Source: UBA1740 sp045587025 (GTDB taxonomy: Bacteria > Bacillota > Clostridia > Oscillospirales > CAG-272). Taken from it: a DNA stretch of 46,516 bases. Location of the stretch: the NCBI GenBank assembly GCA_045587025.1, contig JAZNBK010000022.1:1-46516 (forward strand), read 5' to 3'. Each line of letters opens with the position of its first letter. The first letter of the stretch is position 1. The position numbers and the translations under genes were made by a program. Below, one piece after another: positions 1 to 7,911 of the stretch. Under the pieces are notes generated by a model that did not search any database, was not told where the DNA came from, and worked only from the letters and a program-made list of their open reading frames with translations.

Positions 1-8
1 TATGATAT

Positions 9-157
9 AAATTCCTCGCGCCAAGCATACTACACGCCCAAAGGGCATATCGCATTGAAGATATATCGCACGCAGCGCGCGTATATCACAAATCCCGCGA
101 GGGATTTATATCGCTGCGTAGTGCCCTTAAGGACACTACGCATATGCTTCGGAATTT
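9..157. repeat. Nested palindromic repeat element beside tRNA-Val
   Basis: This is a gene-free element of about 150 bases made of nested and serial inverted repeats. The outer arms are AAATTCC (9-15) with GGAATTT (151-157), then AAGCATA with TATGCTT (143-149). Inside are small hairpins: GCCC-AAA-GGGC near 38-48, AAATCCC-GCGA-GGGATTT at 90-107, and a hairpin at 116-141 whose arms GCGTAGTG/CACTACGC are separated by CCCTTAAGGA. The hairpins are joined by recurring ATATCG/ATATCAC linkers. The right edge lies within a few bases of the encoded CCA end of the tRNA. There is no open reading frame of note. It resembles a non-coding palindromic repeat family; its copy number cannot be judged from one window. 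Confidence 0.6.
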
Positions 158-159
158 TT

Positions 160-236
160 TGGTGAAGACAAGTGGACTTGAACCACCGACCCCCTGCATG
201 TCAAGCAGGTACTCTAACCAACTGAGCTATGCCTTC
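160..236 (-). tRNA. tRNA-Val (anticodon GAC)
   Basis: The full cloverleaf can be drawn on the minus strand. The acceptor stem is GAAGGCA/TGTCTTC, the D arm contains GCTCAGTTGGTTAGAGT, the anticodon stem CCTGC/GCAGG holds the loop TTGACAT, and the T arm contains GGTTCAAGTCC. The discriminator A and an encoded CCA follow (160-162). The anticodon GAC reads Val codons GUC and GUU. It is transcribed from its own promoter (250-278) and is the predicted effector of the valS T-box in this window. Confidence 0.96.
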
Positions 237-249
237 TTACTTCTTTAGT

Positions 250-278
250 AGAATACCACAAAAGAGGTCGTTTGTCAA
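250..278 (-). promoter_or_regulatory. Promoter of tRNA-Val
   Basis: On the minus strand there is TTGACA (278-273), a 17-base spacer and TATTCT (255-250). Transcription would start about 6 bases before the mature tRNA 5' end, so almost no 5' leader is expected. Confidence 0.8.
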
Positions 279-307
279 GAGGTTTTCTCTTGTTTTTTAT
301 TTTGCCG

Positions 308-346
308 AAAAAACCGAGAGCGTTTTTCAAAACGCTCTCGGTTTTT
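308..346 (-). terminator. Rho-independent terminator after the SanA-like gene
   Basis: A long stem (ACCGAGAGCGTTTT paired with AAAACGCTCTCGGT) with a two-base loop lies between an A-run and a T-run, so it can end transcription in both directions. On the minus strand it closes the operon of the LtaS-like and SanA-like genes and separates it from tRNA-Val. Confidence 0.88.
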
Positions 347-368
347 GTGTTCTTTTGTTTCCTTTATA

Positions 369-983
369 TCACCTTTGAAGCTTCGGCTTTACAAGCGCAA
401 AGAAGAAATCCTTTGTTCGAGCTACGACCTCACGCATATCTCGCAGGATTTGTCCTCGATATTCTCTTACGTCCGCAGAAACGCCGTGCGCCTCCATTCC
501 GAACTTCTGCGCTATGTAAAGCGCGCGATAAAGGTGATATTCCTGAGTAACTATAATTACCTTTTCCGTCTTGAATTCCTCTTTTGCCCTATATACGCTC
601 TCGTAGGTGGAAAAACCCTCGGGATCGCACAAAATGCTCTCGCTCGGCACTCCAAGCGACATGGCGTATTCACGCATTGCGCCAACCTCGTTGTAGCTGT
701 CCGTGTGGTCCCCGCTCATAATTATATATTCGCTAACGCCAAGCTCGTAGAGCATAACGCTCGTTTTAACTCGGTCTGCGAGCATATCGCTCGGCGTTCC
801 GTCCGGCTTCAAGCCGCAGCCAAGCACGAGTATATAATCCGAAGAGGGTATATCCCCTTTGGTATCTAAAGAAACGCTTCCCTTCGTTTTGCCGATAACT
901 ATTGCGTTTATGCAAACTATGGTTAGCAGAAAGGACAAGATCACAGCCGTCAGTATATAGAACGCTTTTTTTATTTTCTTCAT
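369..983 (-). CDS. SanA/YdcF-like DUF218 membrane protein
   Basis: This 204-residue protein has one N-terminal membrane segment (about residues 7-29) followed by an extracytoplasmic DUF218 domain. The family signature is visible: a hydrophobic strand ending VLGCGLKPDGTPSDML, then DRVKTSVMLY, IIMSGDHTDSYNEVGAMREYA, and later VIIVTQEYHLYRALYIA. E. coli SanA and its relatives in this family affect envelope barrier function and vancomycin sensitivity; the biochemical activity is not settled. The ATG is preceded by GGAGG at good spacing and overlaps the stop of the upstream LtaS-like gene by four bases (ATGA), so the two are translationally coupled. A role in envelope or teichoic acid metabolism is inferred from this pairing. 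The family call is firm, the function is not. Confidence 0.85.
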   Translation of the reverse strand: MKKIKKAFYILTAVILSFLLTIVCINAIVIGKTKGSVSLDTKGDIPSSDYILVLGCGLKPDGTPSDMLADRVKTSVMLYELGVSEYIIMSGDHTDSYNEVGAMREYAMSLGVPSESILCDPEGFSTYESVYRAKEEFKTEKVIIVTQEYHLYRALYIAQKFGMEAHGVSADVREYRGQILRDMREVVARTKDFFFALVKPKLQR

Positions 984-2989
984 TTTTCTTGCCTCCAGAA
1001 CGAATACGCAGAAGAAAAGCTGAGCGCAATTCCGTCCGTGCCAACCTGAGCGACCGAAAGCTCTGCATCCTTTTTCGGCAGAGAAATTTTCAGCGTGTCA
1101 ATACTTATAAATTCGGTATCGGTCTTTTTTTTATTTACGTATACGACGCTGAATTCGGTGAAGCCCTCGCCGTGAATATATAACTCCTCGCCTATAACCG
1201 AGGTGGAATTTATCTTTATATCGCAAATCCCCATTTTAATATCCGTTCTGTTATATGCGTCCTCGCTTCCGTAGATATACCCTTCTCCGTAGAGAATATC
1301 GTACTCGATAGCCCTGAGCTTTTCCTGATACTGCCCTTCGCTATAACTCTCCCTTTGGAAGTGAAGCTTGTGCGTGTTTCCTATCTTATATCCCAACAGC
1401 TCGAAAACGGTCGATGAAAGCTGATACGCCTCGACTGCATCTCCCTCTTTTCCAAAATCGTTTTCATAATTCGTCCAAACGACGTATTCAGTCGTGAAAA
1501 TATTGCCTTTTGAGAGGTCCTCGTCATCAATTTCAAGTCCGGGCAAGTGATCTCCGAAAAGAACCACCATAGTCGGCTCCTCAATTTGCGAAAGCGCCGA
1601 TATCAAAGCACCGACAAAGGCGTCCGTGCCGTTTATCTGATTTACGAAATATTCAAAGGCGCAGTCCTCCCTCTCATCCTCAAAGCCCTCGAGCTTGATT
1701 TTTTGCGTTTCGTCTATTACCTCACGAGGATATTTTCCGTGTCCCTGAACCGAAACCGCATAAACGAAATCGCTGCCCTCGGTAGAGTTAAGTGCCGCAA
1801 GAATTTGCGAGGTGAGAATAGCGTCCTTCGCCCAACCAAGCGGATTTTCCTCGTAATTCTGCATATATTCAAGAGAAGTATAGGTATCAAAGCCGAGCGC
1901 TCTATATATCTCGTTTCTGTCATAGAAGGAACCGCTGTGATTATGGATAGCGTGAGAGGAATAACCGAGATCTCGGAACAAAAACGCCATGCTCTCGCAG
2001 GGTTGTCTGCTTAATACCGTTTTATAGGGATATTCTCCCGCGCCAAAATGAGAGATGTTCATGCCCGTCAAAATTTCAAACTCGGTGTTCGCCGTACCCG
2101 CTCCCAACGACGGCACGGTGAGAAGTCCGTTAAGACAGCTCCGCTTCAGCTCGGTAAAAACAGGCGTCGGATCTGACGAAAAGCTTATATCCTTCAGATA
2201 TTTCGCATCAAAAAACGCCTCAAGCTGTAGAAAAATAACGTTCGGGCGCAGATCCGAAAGAATCTCGTCCTCGCCAAGCTCCGCCTTTAATTCCTTTATA
2301 TATTGCTCGCTATAATCGTTCGGTCTCTCTACGCCCCTGTCTATCACACTGCGTGAAAAGCAATAGGCAAAGCCGTACTGCTCGTAATCCTCTGCCAAAT
2401 TCCCGAAATCGTCGGGGAGAACGTCATGCGAATTTGCATATGCGGTAGTAATTAGCGTTAAAGCGAGAATAGCCACGACCACGGGAACCGTCTTTAAATA
2501 CCTCACCTTGCTGCGAGGCAAACGGCGCCAAGCCCAGACACAAACGAAAATAAAGAGCAAAATTGCAACGCAGATAAGAATGAACTGCCAGACGCTCAAA
2601 TATATCCACATAATTCCCCAAAACGAGTCGAGCAAGGCGATATCAATAAATCCGATAGGAGTAATTCGATACCCGAGAACGACGAAGTTCGTAATTCCGA
2701 GCGCAAGCCATAGGGCAGAAACTACCCCTATCAAGAGATACCTGTTCGAAAAAAGCATAGAAATCGACAGAGTGAGCAAAATGATGAGAGTATTATACAA
2801 AAAGAAATGCGGATTTTTAAATATGTATAAAAGCCCTTCAATTAAAGAGCGTCGGCACAAAATTTCAACGACAAGGCACAGAAAAACCGAGTATAACAGA
2901 TAAGCGGCAACGGTATGCTTCTGAAAAAAAGCATCCACCCTGCCGAAAAATCTCTTTATATTGTCTGAACATGCTTTAACGTTTTTCAT
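980..2989 (-). CDS. LtaS-family phosphoglycerol transferase (lipoteichoic acid synthase-like)
   Basis: The 669-residue protein has five predicted membrane segments (about 28-45, 63-80, 86-106, 128-150 and 166-184) and then an extracellular sulfatase-fold domain. Visible family motifs include NVIFLQLEAF with the metal-binding Glu near 257, SLGAGTANTEFEILTG with the nucleophilic Thr near 299, SVQGHGKYP and VVLFGDHLPG. LtaS enzymes move glycerol-phosphate from phosphatidylglycerol to a growing polymer on the outer membrane face. The last 80 or so residues look like a small IPT/TIG-type beta domain, an extension beyond the S. aureus enzyme. The start ATG has AGGAGAG upstream, and a promoter lies at 3026-3054. 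A related enzyme acting on another anionic glycopolymer cannot be excluded. Confidence 0.87.
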   Translation of the reverse strand: MKNVKACSDNIKRFFGRVDAFFQKHTVAAYLLYSVFLCLVVEILCRRSLIEGLLYIFKNPHFFLYNTLIILLTLSISMLFSNRYLLIGVVSALWLALGITNFVVLGYRITPIGFIDIALLDSFWGIMWIYLSVWQFILICVAILLFIFVCVWAWRRLPRSKVRYLKTVPVVVAILALTLITTAYANSHDVLPDDFGNLAEDYEQYGFAYCFSRSVIDRGVERPNDYSEQYIKELKAELGEDEILSDLRPNVIFLQLEAFFDAKYLKDISFSSDPTPVFTELKRSCLNGLLTVPSLGAGTANTEFEILTGMNISHFGAGEYPYKTVLSRQPCESMAFLFRDLGYSSHAIHNHSGSFYDRNEIYRALGFDTYTSLEYMQNYEENPLGWAKDAILTSQILAALNSTEGSDFVYAVSVQGHGKYPREVIDETQKIKLEGFEDEREDCAFEYFVNQINGTDAFVGALISALSQIEEPTMVVLFGDHLPGLEIDDEDLSKGNIFTTEYVVWTNYENDFGKEGDAVEAYQLSSTVFELLGYKIGNTHKLHFQRESYSEGQYQEKLRAIEYDILYGEGYIYGSEDAYNRTDIKMGICDIKINSTSVIGEELYIHGEGFTEFSVVYVNKKKTDTEFISIDTLKISLPKKDAELSVAQVGTDGIALSFSSAYSFWRQEK

Positions 2990-3025
2990 TTTTCTCTCCT
3001 TTGCGTCAATTTTGTTTCTTGTTTG

Positions 3026-3054
3026 ATTTTAGCACAACAAGATGAAAAAATCAA
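3026..3054 (-). promoter_or_regulatory. Promoter of the LtaS-like/SanA-like operon
   Basis: On the minus strand there is TTGATT (3054-3049), a 17-base spacer and TAAAAT (3031-3026). It lies about 37 bases upstream of the LtaS-like start codon. Confidence 0.7.
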
Positions 3055-3093
3055 CAAGTAAATTTAAACATTATAAAAGAATATCGCAAGGCG

Positions 3094-3129
3094 AAAAAAC
3101 CGCCCAGCTTCCTTTCGGGAAGCTGGGCA
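3094..3129 (-). terminator. Terminator after the SGNH lipoprotein gene
   Basis: The stem GCCCAGCTTCC/GGAAGCTGGGC with a short loop is followed on the minus strand by GG and a T-run (complement of the A-run at 3094-3099). It closes the thiI-ykvI-SGNH operon. Confidence 0.9.
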
Positions 3130-3163
3130 GAGGTCTGATTCTTCGCTATTTGATTAAGTCCTT

Positions 3164-5029
3164 TTATTTGCTCGGATCGCCAATTATCATTATGCCGGTG
3201 ATATCAAACGTAGGATTTTCCGACGGAATTCTGGGCGACATCGCGCTATTCGTCAGCTTTGCGGTATATTTACCCGCGGGAAGCTCGTTCGTTACGAAAT
3301 AATGCTTTCTCTCGTACATATCGCAATTCATACTCTTTACAAGCGCGCCGCTCTCGTCAAATATATCCACCTTAATTATTGCGGGGTTTGCCCTGTTGAT
3401 GCTCGTTTCAAGCTCAAAGCCAACGCCCTCAAAGTCGAAGCTGATAGTCGAGCCAAGAGTAGACGTTACGCCGTCCTTGCCCCAGCCGGCTTCGCTACCC
3501 TCTCCATACTTTACGTCGTATTCGGCAAAGGGATATAGCGTGGCGTTTATCTTGCTTCCCGCAAACATCGGCTCGCTCGGCATATAGCAAGCCCCTGCGT
3601 TCTCGGTGTCTGCCCCTGCAAGTCCCGCCTTCACCGACTGCCAGAGTATCTGCGCGTACAGCTTCTCACCCCTGCTGTTCGGGTGAACGGTATCGTTCAT
3701 ATAAAAATCCCAAGCGCTCTGATTTATCCAGAGAGAACTTAATTTAAAGGTTGTATCTACGACGGGCACGTTATAATACGCTCCCACGTCAAGCATTGCC
3801 TGCATGAACGCTACCGGCTGTCCGTTCAGCATTTTCTTTATTTCATTATCTCTACCGTACATCAAAAATACGATTTCCGCATTCGGATTAAATCTGCGTA
3901 TCTTCTCTATCATTGACTGATAGTTAATTGCCGATTCTTCATAATTTATGCTGTAGGGCGAATCGTTCGTGCCGAGGGTGATGAATATCAAATCGCAATA
4001 GCCCATCTCGAGCAGCTCACTCTCAAGGCCGTAAAGTCCCCAAGTAGTAGTGCATCCGCCCTGAGATTCGTTCTTCATTTTAATATCCGCATTTGGATAT
4101 TCCTCTTTTATAAATTCAAGGAAATAGGTCGTAAGCGATACCACCTCCGGTCTGAATGCCGGAACAGAATCTCCTAAAAAGCCGATGGTAAGCTCGCCCT
4201 CGGCAAGACGCGCGGCAGAATTGGGGAGAGTAAATACCGGCTTCTGAATGTAATCCAAAAGCTCGACGTTTTTCTTGTCCCCTATTTCCGCGATAAGCGC
4301 ATCTACCGCCTGCTTCTGACCGCCCATGCCTGCGCCGTACAAGTAGATCTTCTTTCCGTTCGGTTCTATCTCGCACAAGCCCTTGTCGTTATTTTCCTCG
4401 CTTATGTAAAAGCCGATTTCAGCGTGCTCGGTAACAATCGAAAGCTTTTCTCCCGTCAGCTCCTCTAATTGTTTTTGCAGATAATTTGCCGCGTGGACGC
4501 ACCCATACGTCTTTCCGCTCAGATATATCTTATAGTTTCCTATATACTCGCCGTTTAAAATCAATCCGCCGAGCTTATACTGCGTTTCCTTCGAAATTTC
4601 CTTGTCTGTCATATCTAATCCCTCATCAAAAAAGTAGCCGCAAAGAATCTCGACCGCCTCTACCATTGATTCCCTGCTACCGCCGTTAATAAACAAATTC
4701 CTGTCTGAAAAAGCGACCTTGTAGCTGTCCTTCGCGTAAACCTTAGAAACAAAATCTCTGTTAGCGTTTCCAAAAACGATTTCCTTGCCCGAAGGCGCCT
4801 CGGCGTCGGTCTTTATTTCGAGCTTAACGCCGTAGTTTTCCTCAAGGCGTTGATTAAACAGCTCTGCCGCCGATTTGCTCGCGCCGCTACCCGACGTTAT
4901 GATAGTATAATCCTTGAACTCCTCTGCCGCTATTTTGTTTTCCTCGGTGCTTGTGCCGCCGCACGCTACAAGGAAAAGCAAGGTACAAGCGACAAGCGCA
5001 ATCGTTAAAATGATTTTTCCTGCTTTCAT
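3164..5029 (-). CDS. SGNH/GDSL-hydrolase lipoprotein with a duplicated N-terminal domain
   Basis: This 621-residue exported lipoprotein has a signal peptide ending in the lipobox LVAC (Cys23). An SGNH esterase domain spans about residues 278-470, with GDS (Ser288), GTND (353-356) and DTVHPN (Asp446, His449), the expected catalytic set. Residues 30-145 and 160-260 appear to be two copies of one alpha/beta unit: each runs strand, Ser-Gly turn, helix with Leu-Glu-Glu, strand, FG or FY turn, strand and helix, like the N-terminal 'hydrolase 20b' domains of carbohydrate-active enzymes. About 150 residues of beta-rich C-terminus follow. Deacetylation or de-esterification of a polysaccharide outside the membrane is inferred. 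The start overlaps the stop of the YkvI-like gene by ATGA. The fold call is firm; the substrate is unknown. Confidence 0.82.
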   Translation of the reverse strand: MKAGKIILTIALVACTLLFLVACGGTSTEENKIAAEEFKDYTIITSGSGASKSAAELFNQRLEENYGVKLEIKTDAEAPSGKEIVFGNANRDFVSKVYAKDSYKVAFSDRNLFINGGSRESMVEAVEILCGYFFDEGLDMTDKEISKETQYKLGGLILNGEYIGNYKIYLSGKTYGCVHAANYLQKQLEELTGEKLSIVTEHAEIGFYISEENNDKGLCEIEPNGKKIYLYGAGMGGQKQAVDALIAEIGDKKNVELLDYIQKPVFTLPNSAARLAEGELTIGFLGDSVPAFRPEVVSLTTYFLEFIKEEYPNADIKMKNESQGGCTTTWGLYGLESELLEMGYCDLIFITLGTNDSPYSINYEESAINYQSMIEKIRRFNPNAEIVFLMYGRDNEIKKMLNGQPVAFMQAMLDVGAYYNVPVVDTTFKLSSLWINQSAWDFYMNDTVHPNSRGEKLYAQILWQSVKAGLAGADTENAGACYMPSEPMFAGSKINATLYPFAEYDVKYGEGSEAGWGKDGVTSTLGSTISFDFEGVGFELETSINRANPAIIKVDIFDESGALVKSMNCDMYERKHYFVTNELPAGKYTAKLTNSAMSPRIPSENPTFDITGIMIIGDPSK

Positions 5030-6120
5030 AAATTTCTCCTTTTATATTTTTTATTCTTTGATTTGCGAACAGAATGTAAATAATTATATGCAACCAAAGC
5101 GACGAACAAAAGTCCTATATATCCGCTTGTCGGATATACTACAGAAACCAGCTCGGAAAATCCCGCCAAGCTTCCTGCAAACGCAACTACCGAAATTACA
5201 GTGACGAATATTATATAAGTCCCCCTTTTCTGCGCTATCCTGACCTTCGCCCTCAGATAGTAGGCAATAGCCACCGAGGTGGCTACCGAGGTAGCGAACA
5301 TGGCGCAAAGGAGAAGCAGAGAAAAGACGAGTCCCGTCCGAGCGTCCGTTTTTGCGGCGTATGCTACCATAGGCAAAGAAAAGCTCACAACGTCAAGAGA
5401 AGAAAACATCATAATGATAATAACTGCGGCTATCGCCATAAGGATAACCGTGCCGAGCAGAACGCCGAGATAAAGCGTTCTTTTGTTCTTGATGCGCCCC
5501 GCCATAACGGAAAACACACCGAGAGAGCAACCGGCGTTATAGGTCGCGTTGTTCAGAGCGGAAAGTGCCCAATTCGAGAGCATTGGATTATCTCCCGCCC
5601 CCTCTATCCGTTCAAGCTCCGCTAACGTGAAGCGGGGAGCGGTAAATACGCAAAGCCCCAAAATAAAAATCAGAATGACAGGCACGAAAAGCGAAAAAAC
5701 TCTCAAAAAACCGCTGACGCCCGAAAGGGTTACCAAGGCGACGGCAAGGCAGAGCAATCCGCTCCCGATATAATGAGGGACAGAAAACGCCTGCTCGGTA
5801 AGCGAACCGGCGCCCGCCGCCATAACAACGTAGGTGCAGAACATAAAGAACATCGTCACAGCGCCGACGAACATACGCAAAAGCGGACTTTCACGCCTTA
5901 TGATAAGGGCATCGACCTCGCTTATCTCCTCTCGCTGCGCGTATCGGAGCAGCATAACCGTGACCAGATACAAAACAAGAAAGCCGAGTATCATTCCGAA
6001 AAATGCGTTTTTGCCGAAAACGCCAAAATATTGCCACAGCTCCTGACCTGAAACGAAGCCGGCGCCAAGCAGATTTCCCGCTATGGCAAAAGCAAGTCCA
6101 ACTATTCCGAGCTGCTTCAT
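5026..6120 (-). CDS. YkvI-like multi-pass membrane transporter
   Basis: This 364-residue, very hydrophobic protein has about ten predicted membrane helices. It begins with the helix-breaking segment GLAFAIAGNLLGAGFVSGQELWQ, written here only as a hallmark (residues 8-30), which resembles the unwound first helix of LeuT-fold amino-acid transporters and is typical of the YkvI family of Bacillota. The substrate is not known for the family. The ATG at 6120 follows a GAAAGGA-type ribosome site. It lies 51 bases after thiI and overlaps the start of the SGNH lipoprotein gene by ATGA, so the three genes form one operon. The protein is full length with no sign of damage. Confidence 0.8.
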   Translation of the reverse strand: MKQLGIVGLAFAIAGNLLGAGFVSGQELWQYFGVFGKNAFFGMILGFLVLYLVTVMLLRYAQREEISEVDALIIRRESPLLRMFVGAVTMFFMFCTYVVMAAGAGSLTEQAFSVPHYIGSGLLCLAVALVTLSGVSGFLRVFSLFVPVILIFILGLCVFTAPRFTLAELERIEGAGDNPMLSNWALSALNNATYNAGCSLGVFSVMAGRIKNKRTLYLGVLLGTVILMAIAAVIIIMMFSSLDVVSFSLPMVAYAAKTDARTGLVFSLLLLCAMFATSVATSVAIAYYLRAKVRIAQKRGTYIIFVTVISVVAFAGSLAGFSELVSVVYPTSGYIGLLFVALVAYNYLHSVRKSKNKKYKRRNL

Positions 6121-6171
6121 CTAACGCATCCTTTCATCTAAAACAAGCGCCCTTGTCTTGTAAATATTTAT

Positions 6172-7371
6172 TTACTTATATTCCGGGAAGATACGTCTCG
6201 TTTCTGTATACATCGTGCTATATGCTTCCTCTAACAGTCCTTCAAAATCCACCTTTTGAAGCTCTGCCATCACCTTTTCAAGCTCGGGCTTCGTCTTTGG
6301 GTGGCGAGGCGTAAACACCGTACAGCAGTCCTCGTAGGGCAAAACCGACGTTTCAAAGGTGTCTATTTTTCTCGCAATTTCCACTATTTCTTCCTTATCC
6401 ATGCCTATGCAAGGACGGAAAACAGGTATTTCCTTAACTACACTGTCGGTAACGTTCAGCGCCTCTATCGTCTGACTCGCCACCTGTCCGAGCGACTCGC
6501 CCGTTATAATGGCGCGGCAGTTATACTGCTTGGCGCAGCGCTCTGCGAGCGTCATCATAAAGATACGCAGCAAAAGCGTGAAGTAATCCTCCTCGCAGTT
6601 GTCTCTCAAAACCTCTTGTATGTGGGTAAGAGAAATTACGTGAACGTGAAGCCGCGAGGTATACTCACAGAGCTTGTCGGCAAGAGTAAAGACCTTCTCT
6701 CTCGCTCTCTCGCTCGTATAAGGATAGCTCTCAAAATGCAGAGATTCAAGCTCAATTCCTCGCTTCGCCATCATAAATCCGGCGACGGGACTGTCTATTC
6801 CGCCCGAAAGAAGAAGCAGACCTCGTCCGCTCGAGCGAGGAGGCATTCCGCCTGCGCCTTTCTGCTGATCTGCGTGGATATACGCGGCGTTATCACGGAC
6901 CTCCACCCTTATCATACAGTCGGGGTTATGTAGGTCCACCTTCATTTTATTCATACACGAGAGAATAGCGCCTCCTACCTCTGCCGCTATCTGAGGCGAT
7001 TGCAGAGGAAATAGCTTATCTGAGCGCTTTGCGTCAACACGGAAGGTTTTCTTTCCCTCCATCTTATCGGGAAGATAGCTTTTTGCAATTCTTATAATGC
7101 TCTCCATGCTCTTCTCGGCTACCGCCGCTCGGGTAACGCCCGAGATACCGAATATTTTTTTAAGACATTCAAGCATTCCGTCAAGGTTACATTCCGAGGT
7201 TAACGGCTCGATATAAACCGTACTTTGAAGGTGGCTTATTTTGAAATTTCCGTGCTGCGTCGCTCTTTTTTTAATTTCCTTTGTAAGCAGCCCCTCGAAT
7301 GTAGAACGGTTTGCGCCCTTTAAAACGATTTCTCCGTACTTACACAAAAGTATTTCCTTGATTTCTTTCAT
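6172..7371 (-). CDS. thiI: ThiI, tRNA 4-thiouridine synthase
   Basis: The 399-residue enzyme adenylates and thiolates U8 of tRNA and can also supply sulfur for the thiazole of thiamine. An N-terminal ferredoxin-like domain (1-60) is followed by a THUMP domain (to about 165) and a PP-loop ATPase domain with SGGIDS at 189-194 and GESLGQVASQ further on. The conserved EDCCTVFTPRHPKT segment is near residue 345. The protein ends soon after, so it has no C-terminal rhodanese domain; this is the usual form in Bacillota, where a partner cysteine desulfurase delivers sulfur. No such desulfurase gene is adjacent here. A promoter (7476-7504) and an unexplained palindrome (7421-7448) lie upstream. Confidence 0.96.
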   Translation of the reverse strand: MKEIKEILLCKYGEIVLKGANRSTFEGLLTKEIKKRATQHGNFKISHLQSTVYIEPLTSECNLDGMLECLKKIFGISGVTRAAVAEKSMESIIRIAKSYLPDKMEGKKTFRVDAKRSDKLFPLQSPQIAAEVGGAILSCMNKMKVDLHNPDCMIRVEVRDNAAYIHADQQKGAGGMPPRSSGRGLLLLSGGIDSPVAGFMMAKRGIELESLHFESYPYTSERAREKVFTLADKLCEYTSRLHVHVISLTHIQEVLRDNCEEDYFTLLLRIFMMTLAERCAKQYNCRAIITGESLGQVASQTIEALNVTDSVVKEIPVFRPCIGMDKEEIVEIARKIDTFETSVLPYEDCCTVFTPRHPKTKPELEKVMAELQKVDFEGLLEEAYSTMYTETRRIFPEYK

Positions 7372-7420
7372 TTTTCTCTCGCTTCGTCTATATTTTATTT
7401 TGTCTTGTTTTTTTCTGATG

Positions 7421-7448
7421 ATACTAAAAAACGGGCGTTTTTTAGTAT
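7421..7448. repeat. Perfect 28-base palindrome in the thiI leader
   Basis: The arms ATACTAAAAAACG and CGTTTTTTAGTAT (13 bases each) flank a GG centre. It begins about 20 bases downstream of the predicted thiI start site and lies about 50 bases before the thiI ATG. The GC core is only a few pairs, so it is a poor terminator; an operator or a leader-RNA hairpin is more likely. Confidence 0.7.
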
Positions 7449-7475
7449 ACTTCCATTAATCTCTAACGTAATTAC

Positions 7476-7504
7476 ATTTTATCACATATATATTTTCTTT
7501 TCAA
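7476..7504 (-). promoter_or_regulatory. Promoter of the thiI operon
   Basis: On the minus strand there is TTGAAA (7504-7499), a 17-base spacer and TAAAAT (7481-7476). The leader to the thiI ATG is close to 100 bases and contains the 7421-7448 palindrome. Confidence 0.72.
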
Positions 7505-7597
7505 GCATATTGAGCGTTTTTTTTAGGCATTTTAAAAACTTTTTTCGCTTTTTTGCGTCTCTCCCTCGACGCCTTTTCAGTATTTCATTTAAACCTC

Positions 7598-7626
7598 TTG
7601 ACAAAACGTCTTTCTTGTGTTAAAAT
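7598..7626 (+). promoter_or_regulatory. Promoter of the T-box/valS unit
   Basis: TTGACA (7598-7603), a 17-base spacer and TAAAAT (7621-7626) form a near-consensus promoter. The predicted start is near 7633, directly before Stem I of the T-box. Confidence 0.88.
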
Positions 7627-7632
7627 GTACGG

Positions 7633-7865
7633 GAACAGCGGTGAAAAGAGGAGTAACCCCTTAGGCAGCGCAGAGAACGGACGGTCGGTGCAAGTCCGCG
7701 TGCCAAACAGGTGAAGGTCGCTTTGAGCTTCGAAAAGAAAGGGCTTTTTGCCCGAGTAGAATTCGACGTATTTCTGCGTTAAAGATTTTGAGTGTGCTTT
7801 TTGCAAATTCAGGTGGTACCGCGGGTTATGCTCGTCCTGTTTTTATAGGACGGGCTTTTCTTATT
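7633..7865 (+). promoter_or_regulatory. T-box riboswitch controlling valS (specifier GUC)
   Basis: The leader has the standard T-box parts in order. Stem I carries the distal AGAGA element and GGTCGGTGCAAGTCC. The specifier region GAAGGTCGC follows, and I read the codon as GUC (7717-7719). The T-box core AGGTGGTACCGCG is at 7811-7823. An overlapping terminator stem (GCTCGTCCT/AGGACGGGC, 7830-7855) is followed by TTTTC. Uncharged tRNA-Val should pair with the specifier and with UGG of the core, favouring the antiterminator and valS transcription. The anticodon GAC of the tRNA-Val at 160-236 is the exact complement of the specifier. Confidence 0.95.
7830..7860 (+). terminator. T-box attenuator terminator
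   Basis: The stem GCTCGTCCT/AGGACGGGC (one wobble pair) with a T-rich loop is followed by TTTTCTT. It is the competing 'off' structure of the valS T-box. Confidence 0.88.
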
Positions 7866-7911
7866 GCCTGCCTAAAATGCGCTTAATAATTTCCCGAAAG
7901 GATTTTTTATA

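Noticed and set aside
9..157. CRISPR array at the left edge
   Set aside because: The hairpins differ from each other and there are no regular spacers or cas genes.
7421..7448. thiI leader palindrome as a terminator
   Set aside because: Only a few GC pairs surround the centre, and the T-run is inside the stem rather than after it.
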